Assembly (NCBI GenBank): GCA_965204695.1
Contig: OZ242007.1
Span: 1,426,001 to 1,490,000, forward strand
From: JAHEKD01 sp965204695
Lineage (GTDB): Bacteria; Pseudomonadota; Gammaproteobacteria; Arenicellales; JAHEKD01
Reading direction: 5' to 3'
Length of the DNA: 64,000 bases
The notes below the pieces were generated by a model. The model worked only from the letters and a program-made list of their open reading frames with translations, was not told where the DNA came from and did not search any database. Within the stretch, counting starts at the first letter, position 1; every line of letters begins with the position of its first letter. The position numbers and the translations under genes are program-made. Shown here piece after piece: positions 6,655-14,856 of the stretch.

Positions 6655-9105
6655 CTAAGCCCGCATATTTGCGCCATGTGCGTCATAAATCGGCGCACCT
6701 AGCACCTCCGCGTCATAGAGATTGCCCAGGATTTCAACTTGAAGCTTCGCTCCTGGCTCCGAAAAGGCTGCTGATACGTAACCCATGGCCATTGACCGCT
6801 GAACATGATGCGCATAGCCGCCGGACGACACATAACCAACGGCTTTTCCATCCGCGAGAATTGCCTCGTCGTGCGACACATCGATGCCATCGACATCAAT
6901 GGTCATCGTTACCAACTTTTGTTCCGCGCCAACCTCGCGGGCTGTGAGGGTTGCTTGCTTGCCGACGAAATCCTTGTTCCAGTTGATGAACATATCCATG
7001 CCGCTTTCGATCGCATTGAAATCCGGGCGGTATTCCATGGTCCAAACACCCCAGCCTTTCTCGAGCCGCATCGACAGCAACGCCCGTGCGCCATACCAGC
7101 GATAGCCCAGGTTGTCTCCGGCCTCTTCGATCGCATCCGCCAGCCGTATCAGGTATTGCGGTTTACAATAAATCTCATAGCCCAGCTCACCAGTGAAGTT
7201 GATCCGGTTCAGGATCACCGGTACGCCGCCCACATAGGTCTGGCGCAGGTCGCGAAATTTAAAAGCATCCGCGGAGACATCGTCACGGGTGATCCGCGCC
7301 AGCAGCTCCCGGGAATTTGGACCGGATAGCGCGATGCCGTGCCAGTCATCTGAAACATTGGCATAGGAAATACCTTTGGGCAGATCCTTTTCGAACCATC
7401 GGCGGTGCGCCTCTTGTACGGCGCCCGAACCAAACATCATAAAGTGGTCTTCGGCCAGGCAAGCCACGGTCAGGTCTCCGGCCAGCTTGCCTTTGGGCGT
7501 CAACATCGGCGTCAGCGCCAGGCGTCCGGGTTTCGGTACATAGCCCGCCAGGATATGGTTTAGATGTTCGCGAATACCTTCGCCCTTGAATTCATGTTTG
7601 GCGAAATTGGCAATTTCAATGCCACCAACGGCTTTACGCACGGCCTTTATTTCACGAGCGACATATTCATGCGAGCGGTTGCGTTCAAAGGTTGGCTCTT
7701 CGTGCGCATCATCAGGGCCATCGGCAAACCATTGCGCGTTTTCGAGGCCGAAGCCCTGATCCATTACCGCGCCTTTGGCGATCAGGCGATCATAGAGCGC
7801 GGTGGTTTTTTGCTTACGGCCTTTTGGCAGGGTTTCGTTCGGAAAGGTCATCACGAAACGGCGCTCATAGTTTTCAGAGGATTTAACGGTACCCCAGTCA
7901 GGCGAGGCGAATTCACCGTAACGGGCGACGTCCATCGCCCAAACATCGATTGAGGGTTCGCCGTCAATCATCCATTCGGCCAGCGTCAGGCCGACACCGC
8001 CACCCTGACAAAAACCGGCCATGACTCCAACTGCAACCCAGTAGTTTTTCATCCCGGGCACAGGGCCGATCAACGGGTTACCGTCAGGCCCGAAGGTGAA
8101 CGGTCCGTTGATGACATCCTTGATACCTGCGTCATTCATGGCGGGCAGTCGCTCTAAGGCCTTCTCCAGGCGGTCCGCAACACGGTCCAGATCCGGCGGC
8201 AGCAATTCATGACCAAAGTCCCACGGCGTACCGCTGACTTTCCACGGTGTGGCCTGGGCTTCGTAGGTCCCCAGCAACATTCCCATGCCTTCCTGTCGGC
8301 AATAGATGTTCGCTTCGAAGTCGATCCCGTGCGGCAGTTGCCTGCCGAAGTTGGAAACAACATCCATAGGCTCGGTGATCAGATAGTGGTGCTCCATCGG
8401 CTGAACCGGCAGATAGATGCCGGCCATATGCCCGACTTCACGTGCCCAGAGACCACCACAGTTCACGACATCTTCAGCGTTGATCATGCCCTTGGGGGTG
8501 GTAATGTCCCAGCTTCCATCGGGGCGCTGGAACATTTCGGTTGCGCCGCAATGCGTAAAATACTGTGCGCCATGTACTTTTGCGGCCTTGGCAAAGGCAT
8601 AGGTTGTGCCGGACGGATCGAGGTGGCCGTCCTGGGCATCCCACAGTACAGCATGGTAATGCTTCGGGTCGATCAGCGGATGGCGTTCTGCCAGTTCCAA
8701 GGGGGAGATGAATTCCTGATCCAGCCCCATGTACCGCGCCTTTGAACGCTCAACTTTAAGGTAGTCATACCAGCCTTTGGTCGAGGCCGCATAGAAGCCC
8801 CCGGTCTGATGTAGGCCGACCGACTGTCCCGACAGTTCTTCGATCTCTTTGTAGAGATTGATGGTGTAAGACTGCAGGCGCGAGATATTAGGATCCGAGC
8901 TGATTGTGTGGATACCGCCGGCTGCATGCCAGGACGAGCCCGAAGTCAGCTCGTTGCGTTCCAGCAGCACCACATCCTTCCAGCCAAACTTGGCCAGGTG
9001 AAACAGGATTGAACAGCCAACAACACCACCGCCAATGACCACAACCCTGGCATGGGTTGGAAGATTCTTAGCGCCAGCACTATCATCTTTTTGTATTTCG
9101 GGCAT
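6655..9105 (-). CDS. FAD-dependent dimethylglycine/sarcosine-dehydrogenase-like protein with GcvT domain
   Basis: 816 residues in two parts. The N-terminal DAO part starts with VVVIGGGVVGCSILFHLAKF (dinucleotide fold) and SGSSWHAAGG, whose His is the covalent FAD attachment residue in dimethylglycine and sarcosine dehydrogenases. After the linker come the folate-binding GcvT domain (from about 430; RITRDDVSADAF, GELGYEIYC, EKGWGVW) and a GcvT C-terminal barrel. Such enzymes oxidise an N-methyl group and pass the one-carbon unit to tetrahydrofolate. Exact substrate (dimethylglycine, sarcosine or a related methylamine) cannot be told. It lies between the mttB tail scar and dddP and fits a betaine demethylation route. 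Confidence 0.9.
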   Translation of the reverse strand: MPEIQKDDSAGAKNLPTHARVVVIGGGVVGCSILFHLAKFGWKDVVLLERNELTSGSSWHAAGGIHTISSDPNISRLQSYTINLYKEIEELSGQSVGLHQTGGFYAASTKGWYDYLKVERSKARYMGLDQEFISPLELAERHPLIDPKHYHAVLWDAQDGHLDPSGTTYAFAKAAKVHGAQYFTHCGATEMFQRPDGSWDITTPKGMINAEDVVNCGGLWAREVGHMAGIYLPVQPMEHHYLITEPMDVVSNFGRQLPHGIDFEANIYCRQEGMGMLLGTYEAQATPWKVSGTPWDFGHELLPPDLDRVADRLEKALERLPAMNDAGIKDVINGPFTFGPDGNPLIGPVPGMKNYWVAVGVMAGFCQGGGVGLTLAEWMIDGEPSIDVWAMDVARYGEFASPDWGTVKSSENYERRFVMTFPNETLPKGRKQKTTALYDRLIAKGAVMDQGFGLENAQWFADGPDDAHEEPTFERNRSHEYVAREIKAVRKAVGGIEIANFAKHEFKGEGIREHLNHILAGYVPKPGRLALTPMLTPKGKLAGDLTVACLAEDHFMMFGSGAVQEAHRRWFEKDLPKGISYANVSDDWHGIALSGPNSRELLARITRDDVSADAFKFRDLRQTYVGGVPVILNRINFTGELGYEIYCKPQYLIRLADAIEEAGDNLGYRWYGARALLSMRLEKGWGVWTMEYRPDFNAIESGMDMFINWNKDFVGKQATLTAREVGAEQKLVTMTIDVDGIDVSHDEAILADGKAVGYVSSGGYAHHVQRSMAMGYVSAAFSEPGAKLQVEILGNLYDAEVLGAPIYDAHGANMRA

Positions 9106-9147
9106 TATATTATTCCTAAAAAATCAAGTTCGTGAATTAAATCGCAA

Positions 9148-9219
9148 TCAAAAACCGGTCGCCGCGCCTCCTTCGGCTTTGAGCTTTATCTTGAATACAT
9201 CAAGTTCGTCGCGCATCGC
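9148..9219 (-). pseudogene. 3'-end scar of a second mttB-family gene
   Basis: On the minus strand this reads AMRDELDVFKIKLKAEGGAA then TGF and stop, aligning with the C-terminus of the intact MttB-family protein at 13294-14844 (AIKEELDSFVEKRKAEGGVR then TDF). It abuts the SDR stop codon directly (9220) and ends 42 bp before the GcvT-type gene start. It is therefore the tail of a divergent mttB copy whose body has been lost, not a recent duplication. Confidence 0.8.
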
Positions 9220-9966
9220 TCAGAAACCCAGCGTTGGTTCCAGGACAATCCGGTCGATCATCACATCGGCGGGTTGTTCCAGCGAAAAGCAGATAGATCG
9301 CGCTACATCGTCCGGCACCAGCCCAGTCGGGTGTATGTTGACAAACGCATCCACTGCTGCTTGATCACCCTTGTAGCGATTTAGCTGGAACCCGGTCAAC
9401 ACAACGCCCGGGTCGATCTGAGTGACGCGGATAGCGGTAGCGGCCATGTCCATACGCAGCGATCGTGTAAATCCATCCACGGCGAATTTGCTGGCGCAGT
9501 AGACGGCCGATTTCGGATAAGGCGTGAATGAACTGATCGAGCCGATATTGACGATATGGCCCCGGTTTCGAGCGATCATTCCCGGTACGATATGCGAGGT
9601 CATGCGAATCAGACCGGTGACGTTGGTGTCGATGACATCGTCGCTCGCGCCTCGGTCGAGGTCCTGGAAGACCCGCCAACCGCCTGCATCGTGGCCGGCA
9701 TTGTTGACCAGGATATCGATGTCGCGCCAAGAGGCAGGCAACCCGGCCAGAACGGCGTTGACACCTCCCTCGTCGCGCACGTCTAATTCGACCATCAACC
9801 CACTGTCGCCCAGTTCCGCCGCCAGCCCTTCTAATCGGTCGCGGCTGCGTCCGGTGCCGATCACACACACCCCGCGTTCGGCCAAGTGCCGCGCGGTGGC
9901 GGCTCCGATGCCGCTGCTGGCGCCGGTGATCAGTGCGACGCTGCCGGATGTCAAAATTCCGTTCAT
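9220..9966 (-). CDS. SDR-family oxidoreductase, YdfG-like (3-hydroxy-acid dehydrogenase type)
   Basis: I take ATG at 9966 (GGAG about 11 nt upstream), giving 248 residues. Classical SDR motifs: TGASSGIG near residue 15 for NAD(P), NNAG near 90, and the catalytic S/Y/K (GSISSF, YCASK). The overall pattern, including LDVRD, LPASWRDIDILVNNAG and VTQIDPGVV, is like E. coli YdfG, which acts on serine, 3-hydroxyisobutyrate and 3-hydroxypropionate. Acrylate from DMSP can be hydrated to 3-hydroxypropionate, so this enzyme could carry that carbon on; this is inference. It is wedged between the kbl and mttB scars. Confidence 0.85.
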   Translation of the reverse strand: MNGILTSGSVALITGASSGIGAATARHLAERGVCVIGTGRSRDRLEGLAAELGDSGLMVELDVRDEGGVNAVLAGLPASWRDIDILVNNAGHDAGGWRVFQDLDRGASDDVIDTNVTGLIRMTSHIVPGMIARNRGHIVNIGSISSFTPYPKSAVYCASKFAVDGFTRSLRMDMAATAIRVTQIDPGVVLTGFQLNRYKGDQAAVDAFVNIHPTGLVPDDVARSICFSLEQPADVMIDRIVLEPTLGF

Positions 9967-10040
9967 ATCATATTTTCTCCAAAGATGGCTGCACATAGCG
10001 CTATGGAAGTAGCCTTCTCTTCCGGCACCTGGAGTAGATC

Positions 10041-10301
10041 CTACGTGCTACAGATAAAACGTATCGATGCCATGCCAAAGCTATGGCTGTCGAGCGCCTG
10101 ACTGGCGGCATCGACCAGGCATAAATCGTTAGCTAGGCCAAGATGGTTGTTGGCACATAAATTGATCACCTCTCGATCACCGCCAGGACCTGGAGTTAAT
10201 ATCCGGCTCGACTGAAGAGAATGCATCGCCCGCTCGTGTTTCATCGTGCCAGCGGCTTAGATTTCCCCTAGTGCGTTCTGTGTCCCTTCAACCAGGTTCA
10301 T
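10041..10301 (-). pseudogene. 5' fragment of a second kbl gene, with internal stop
   Basis: From ATG 10301 the frame reads MNLVEGTQNALGEI, stop, then AAGTMKHERAMHSLQSSRIL and so on to FGMASIRFICST. It matches the first 85 or so residues of the intact Kbl at 15925-17115 (MNLIDGALNTLQEIEFAGTM, then KRERVLHSPQSSQI) with many substitutions. The rest, including the PLP lysine, is absent, and an in-frame TAA replaces the Glu of EIEF. It is a decayed, divergent copy at the upstream side of the SDR gene. Confidence 0.9.
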
Positions 10302-10308
10302 AACTTAA

Positions 10309-10324
10309 TTCCAATTTATCGGAA
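10309..10324. promoter_or_regulatory. TTCC-N8-GGAA palindrome before the kbl fragment
   Basis: TTCC (10309-10312) and GGAA (10321-10324) frame 8 bp, 7 nt upstream of the fragment start. Similar spacing and position recur before the intact kbl (17124-17139) and in the regulator/thrC intergenic region (17857-17872). Candidate site for the XRE-cupin regulator. On the minus strand GGAA also sits where a ribosome binding site would be, so conservation could have two causes. Confidence 0.4.
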
Positions 10325-10353
10325 AAATGCAATTAGATATAATTAATCCACCG

Positions 10354-11316
10354 CTATTGGAACCAACTATCCACCGTTGCAGCATTATCTTCAACCCACT
10401 GTGCAGCAAAAGCAGTCGGATCCTGGTTTTCGACCGCCAGTGCATAGGTCCATCCGGATAATGTGTCCGTGTCCAACTTTACATTGCTTAGCATCGCGAC
10501 AGCATCAGGCTGCGCAGTCTCTAATACGGTTGCGTAACTAATATGCAGATCATCCGTATCCCAAGCGACACCAGCGGTCGACTTCTCCAACCAGCCTGGA
10601 ATATCGTTCGGTGGTACGATCAACCATTTCGAACTCTCATGCGCAGGCTCGTTCAACATCACAAGGTCATGAACCTCAAACATGTAATGCGGTGCATAGC
10701 AATAAAATACGACGTTCTTGCCCTGGTCGACCGCAGTACCCACTGCTGCCATCGCGTCGTCCTCATCCATGATCCGAAGGTTCATCGTCTTGTCATACCG
10801 GTAGGAGCGTGCACGGACCTGCTCGATTAAGGTCGAAGTCCAACCTTCGGCCCCGATCCAGACATCCCCCCTGCCATCACCATCGGCATCAAAGTTTTTG
10901 GCCCTCTCGGGATTCGACAATTCTTTGAGATCAGTGATGCCGGTGCGTTCCGCCGTGCCTTTAGTCACGCACATTCCCTGCGATCCCTTAGGGCCGCTTG
11001 CCTTTACCTTCACAGTCTTCCTGCCATCAACATATTCCCGCCTAAGGTAGTCAAGGCTGGGCAGCCAGACTTCGGGGTGAACATGAATTGTCCCGGCATC
11101 CATAGCTGCGAACATGGCGGCATTGGTGCTGTCTTGTAGTTCGACGTCGAGGTCGAGTCTGTTTTCAAGTGCAACTTTGAGTACATGAGCAGTGGCTTGT
11201 CCGGAGGGCCAGTTTGGAACACCAATGACCATATCAGCAGCTAAAGCTGCAGATACAGATCCCATGATCGAGATAGCAGTTGCAAAGATAACTGCAAATA
11301 ATTTGTGTGATTTCAT
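10354..11316 (-). CDS. glycine-betaine/choline-type ABC transporter substrate-binding protein
   Basis: 320 residues with a Sec signal peptide (hydrophobic stretch to SAALA-AD, cleavage near residue 27). The OpuAC/ProX-type domain is recognisable (MVIGVPNWPSGQATAHVLKV, HVHPEVWLPS, GAEGWTSTLIEQ, Trp- and Tyr-rich cage segments such as VVFYCYAPHYMFEV). These proteins bind quaternary-amine or sulfonium osmolytes through aromatic cages. No ATPase or permease gene is nearby, so it must work with a transporter encoded elsewhere or is stranded. It lies between the BCCT transporter and the kbl scar, on the same strand. Confidence 0.88.
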   Translation of the reverse strand: MKSHKLFAVIFATAISIMGSVSAALAADMVIGVPNWPSGQATAHVLKVALENRLDLDVELQDSTNAAMFAAMDAGTIHVHPEVWLPSLDYLRREYVDGRKTVKVKASGPKGSQGMCVTKGTAERTGITDLKELSNPERAKNFDADGDGRGDVWIGAEGWTSTLIEQVRARSYRYDKTMNLRIMDEDDAMAAVGTAVDQGKNVVFYCYAPHYMFEVHDLVMLNEPAHESSKWLIVPPNDIPGWLEKSTAGVAWDTDDLHISYATVLETAQPDAVAMLSNVKLDTDTLSGWTYALAVENQDPTAFAAQWVEDNAATVDSWFQ

Positions 11317-11406
11317 ATCTAATTCCTCTTTTAGGGCCAGTGTCAGTACGCAAAGCGACTCGGACCCGGCCTGTTATGTTAATAGTCTGTTTAGTAAACA
11401 AAGTAT

Positions 11407-11440
11407 TGAACGCTTCAACGTCCTGTTCAAGCGCTCAATC
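11407..11440 (-). terminator. hairpin downstream of the BCCT transporter gene
   Basis: An imperfect inverted repeat (TTGAACGCTT / AAGCGCTCAA, one bulge per arm, 13-nt loop) lies 16 bp after the transporter stop on the minus strand. There is no long T-run, so termination is only a possibility. It might instead stabilise the upstream transcript. Confidence 0.35.
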
Positions 11441-11455
11441 GGGTTGACGAAAATC

Positions 11456-13126
11456 TTATCCGGCTGTTTCTGCATTCAATTCTGCGCTCGTCGAAGCGAC
11501 ACCCACGGTTTTCCTGCGACTGTCATTGTAGATTGCCTTGATCAGAGAACCCCCCATCAGGACCATTACGAAACTAAACGGAAGTGCTGCAATAACCATC
11601 GCTGTTTGGATCGCTCCCAGTCCACCGATAATAAGCAGGGCACCAACAACCAAAGCCATCGCAACGCCCCAGAAGATGACGTGTTGGCTTGCTTTGGGGC
11701 TATCATCACCCGCTGCGTTGATTGTATTGATAATCAATACCGCCGAATCAGCGGAAGTCACCAGGTAGGTGAGAAGCAGAATAACAACCATCACAGAGAA
11801 TGCCCAAGTTAGCCCATCGCTGAGCAGAACGGCCAAGGTCGCGTAAAGCTGGTCAGAAATTCGGGCACCCAAAATGGAGTTTTCAGCAACACCACTGAGT
11901 TCGAGGTCAATCGCCGTGCCGCCGATAAAGGAGAACCAGACGAAGCACATGATTGCAGGAACGATCATCGCGCCCAAAACAAACTCACGTACTGTGCGGC
12001 CACGTGAAATTCTTGCCAAAAACAGACCGACGAATGGAGTCACCGCGATCCACCACGCCCAGTAGAAAACGGTCCATCCCCCCTGCCAGCCTGCAAGCGC
12101 CGCGCCGGTTTCTGTTCCGTCATCGGACCAGACGGTAATCATGATCCCCGGCAGAGCGACCAGATAATCCCAAATCCCGACAAACAGGGCCTTGATGCTG
12201 AAAAACGTTGAACCAAAGACAAGAAAAAATGTCAGCAGGAAAAAACTCAGACCCATATTGGCATTTGAGAGCCATTTGATCCCCTTCCCGACACCTGAGA
12301 GTGCAGACAAGGTCGAGGCACCCATAATCACCAAAAGCGACACGATAATAGCTGTAATCGATGCTTTCTGTTCACCACCGTCGGTGGTTGTCAGCAACCA
12401 ATCACCCACGCCGATACGCGCCAGACCCGCAACAAACTGCTCGACACCAAAACCCAGAGTTTGAGCAACACCAAGTACTGTAGCCACAACAGCTACGACA
12501 TCAATCACGTGCCCGATTGGTCCGGAAAGCGATTTTCCGAATAGCGGGATGAGTGCCGTACGCACGGTCAGCGGCAAGTTTCGGCGATAAGAAAAATAGG
12601 CAAGCGCAAGACCGGCAATGGCATAGGCACCCCAGGCGGATAATCCCCAATGCGCAAAGGACCAAACATACGCTGAACGAACGGCTTCGGCTGAAGTTCC
12701 GGCCACCTCACCCATGATAATATTTGGGTTGTTCTGGAAGTGATAAATCGGCTCTGCGGATGCGAAGGTCAGCATGCCAATGCCAATACCTGCGCTGAAC
12801 ATCATCGAGAACCAGGAAAAATTCGAGAATTCCGGTTTTTCATTGTCGTGGCCCAACCGAAGGCGACCGGCTGCAGGCAAGGCCGCCAAGACAAGGCAAA
12901 GTATCAGAAAGAACGCAACCGCGTAGATATACCAGTAGTTGAAAATGCCCAGAATAAGCGTATTGAGCCACCCCAGTGTTTCAGCAGCTTGGTCCGGAAA
13001 TGCAACGGCCCAAACGACTAGCAAGCCCACGAGGATCTTTGCAGATAAGGCTACTATTTTACAAAATCCAGCGTAAAATCCGGAGTCTGATACAGGAATT
13101 GATAATTCCATTATTGGTGGTTTCAT
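11456..13126 (-). CDS. BCCT-family (betaine/carnitine/choline-type) transporter
   Basis: 556 residues, about 12 membrane segments. The BCCT signatures are present: GIGIGMLTFASAEPIYHF with the Gly-rich unwound helix, and WSFAHWGLSAWGAYAIAGLA with the Trp box that binds the quaternary amine or sulfonium group. Start at ATG 13126 with AGGAGA five nt upstream. These are Na- or H-coupled symporters. In DMSP clusters a BCCT protein is often the DMSP importer (DddT type), while relatives import glycine betaine, choline or carnitine. With dddP and MttB-family genes in the same block either is possible. Confidence 0.92.
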   Translation of the reverse strand: MKPPIMELSIPVSDSGFYAGFCKIVALSAKILVGLLVVWAVAFPDQAAETLGWLNTLILGIFNYWYIYAVAFFLILCLVLAALPAAGRLRLGHDNEKPEFSNFSWFSMMFSAGIGIGMLTFASAEPIYHFQNNPNIIMGEVAGTSAEAVRSAYVWSFAHWGLSAWGAYAIAGLALAYFSYRRNLPLTVRTALIPLFGKSLSGPIGHVIDVVAVVATVLGVAQTLGFGVEQFVAGLARIGVGDWLLTTTDGGEQKASITAIIVSLLVIMGASTLSALSGVGKGIKWLSNANMGLSFFLLTFFLVFGSTFFSIKALFVGIWDYLVALPGIMITVWSDDGTETGAALAGWQGGWTVFYWAWWIAVTPFVGLFLARISRGRTVREFVLGAMIVPAIMCFVWFSFIGGTAIDLELSGVAENSILGARISDQLYATLAVLLSDGLTWAFSVMVVILLLTYLVTSADSAVLIINTINAAGDDSPKASQHVIFWGVAMALVVGALLIIGGLGAIQTAMVIAALPFSFVMVLMGGSLIKAIYNDSRRKTVGVASTSAELNAETAG

Positions 13127-13293
13127 AGTTTTCTCCTATTTAAAATCATGGTTATCGTATCGGGATCAATGACCCCGGATACCGGTGGCTGCACATATCA
13201 CTTTGGAAACAAGCATATCTATATTCATATATTCACCTCTTTTCATTTGATTAAACTTGGATAATTTTCTGATTTAGGCATAAACCTTTAGCT

Positions 13294-14844
13294 CTAAAAG
13301 TCCGTCCTGACACCACCCTCGGCCTTGCGTTTTTCGACGAAACTGTCGAGTTCTTCCTTGATCGCAAGATCCAATGATGGTGACTGGTAAGCTGTAAGTC
13401 GTTGTTTCCAAACCGCATTAGCGCGTTGGATCGCAATAGGTTCACCCGCTTCTTTCCAGGTTTCGAAATTGCGCCAGTCACTGAGAACTGGTGAATAGAA
13501 GGCATCGCGATAACGGGCTTGTGTATGGGCAGTGCCAAAGAAATGGCCGGCCGGACCGACCTCGCCAATCGCGTCCAGCGCAAGCTCGTCTTCGCTGGTA
13601 TTGAGTGGCCTAAGGAACTCCGCCACCATTTGCAACAGATCGATATCGAGGATGGTTTTCTCGTAGGAGCAGCACAGGCCACCCTCAAGCCAGCCGGCCC
13701 CGTGCATCAGCATGTTAGCTCCACCGTTGATAGCGCCCCACAATGAGAACACGCTCTCAAAGGCCGCCTGCGCATCGATGGTATTGGCCGCGCAAACATT
13801 AGAGGAACGATATGGGATGCCGTATTTTCGCGCCAACTGGCCGCCGACATGTTGTGCTTTCATGTATTCCGGGGTCCCAAACGCCGGTGATCCCGATTTC
13901 ATGTCAACGTTTGAGGTAAAACCACCATACATGGCTGGTGCACCCGGATTGACCATCTGACTAAAGGCGATACCCGCCAGTGCTTCTGCATTTTGTAACA
14001 CCAGGGCACCGGCGATGGTAACCGGTGCCATCGCTCCAGACAGTGTAAACGGTGTGATGACGACTGCCTGGTTCATGCGTGCGAGGTCGATGACGCCTTG
14101 CATCATTGGAATATCGAGTTGCAGTGGCGAATTGGTGTTGATAATGGAAAACAGGCAGGTTTTTTCTCGTAACTGATCCATCGTCAGACCATGAGCGATG
14201 CGAGTCATTTCGAGCGAATCCGCGATTCGGTCCTCGCCCAGCGAATAGACGCAGTAGGCCTTATCGGTCAATGTGATGTAGTCGTAAATGCAATCCAGGT
14301 GCCGGACCGAGGCATGCACGTCCACAGGTTCCACCGGGTAACCACCGAGTACATGCAGGATGTTGTGCATCTGTGCAAGACGCAGGAAGTTGCGGTAGTC
14401 GTCCTGGTTGCCAGTGCGGCGCCCGCGATCAATATCCGAACAGTTTGGCGCACTCGCCATCATATCGAAGACAAGGTGCTCGCCACCGAGTACTACCGAG
14501 TGCTCAGGGTTGCGTGCATGCAGCGTGAAATTACTCGGTACTGTCGCGATTTTCTCCAGGATCAGATCAGGGTCAAAATGCACCTGCTCAGCACACTCAT
14601 CGACCTCGGCACCGGCTTCGCGCATAATGCGCCGCGCTTCCGGGTGCAGAACGCGTATCCCGGTTTCAGCTAATACCTTCAGCGAACTTCTGTGAATAGC
14701 TTCTAGCTGATCCTCCGACACAATGGCCACGGACTGATAGGGCTTTTTCAACTGTGTGAATGGGCGTTGATCGAAAGATGCCTGGGTTTCCGATGCATTA
14801 GTGCCTCTACGTGCTCGTCGCCCCCTGGTTTTTACATCGTTCAT
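13294..14844 (-). CDS. MttB-family corrinoid methyltransferase, non-pyrrolysine type
   Basis: 516 residues, a trimethylamine-methyltransferase-family barrel. There is no in-frame amber codon, so it belongs to the large non-pyrrolysine branch that includes glycine betaine, proline betaine and carnitine methyltransferases. Conserved patches include SLKVLAETGIRVLHPEARRI near the N-terminus, GGYPVEPVDV, PAMYGGFTSNVDMKSGSPAF and NMLMHGAGWLEGGLCCSYEK. These enzymes move a methyl group to a Co(I) corrinoid protein. No corrinoid-protein or RamA-like reactivase gene is in the window. Start at ATG 14844 with AAGGAG upstream, 12 bp after tdh, so same operon. The substrate is likely a betaine, unproven. 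Confidence 0.9.
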   Translation of the reverse strand: MNDVKTRGRRARRGTNASETQASFDQRPFTQLKKPYQSVAIVSEDQLEAIHRSSLKVLAETGIRVLHPEARRIMREAGAEVDECAEQVHFDPDLILEKIATVPSNFTLHARNPEHSVVLGGEHLVFDMMASAPNCSDIDRGRRTGNQDDYRNFLRLAQMHNILHVLGGYPVEPVDVHASVRHLDCIYDYITLTDKAYCVYSLGEDRIADSLEMTRIAHGLTMDQLREKTCLFSIINTNSPLQLDIPMMQGVIDLARMNQAVVITPFTLSGAMAPVTIAGALVLQNAEALAGIAFSQMVNPGAPAMYGGFTSNVDMKSGSPAFGTPEYMKAQHVGGQLARKYGIPYRSSNVCAANTIDAQAAFESVFSLWGAINGGANMLMHGAGWLEGGLCCSYEKTILDIDLLQMVAEFLRPLNTSEDELALDAIGEVGPAGHFFGTAHTQARYRDAFYSPVLSDWRNFETWKEAGEPIAIQRANAVWKQRLTAYQSPSLDLAIKEELDSFVEKRKAEGGVRTDF

Positions 14845-14856
14845 CTTTGCATCTCC

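Noticed and set aside
11192..11812. 206-codon plus-strand frame across the binding-protein and transporter genes
   Set aside because: It spans two real minus-strand genes, with no recognised domain.
13251..13688. 145-codon minus-strand frame overlapping mttB
   Set aside because: Out-of-frame reading of the MttB-family gene.
13294..14844. Pyrrolysine-containing trimethylamine methyltransferase
   Set aside because: The frame has no internal amber codon and no pyl genes are near.
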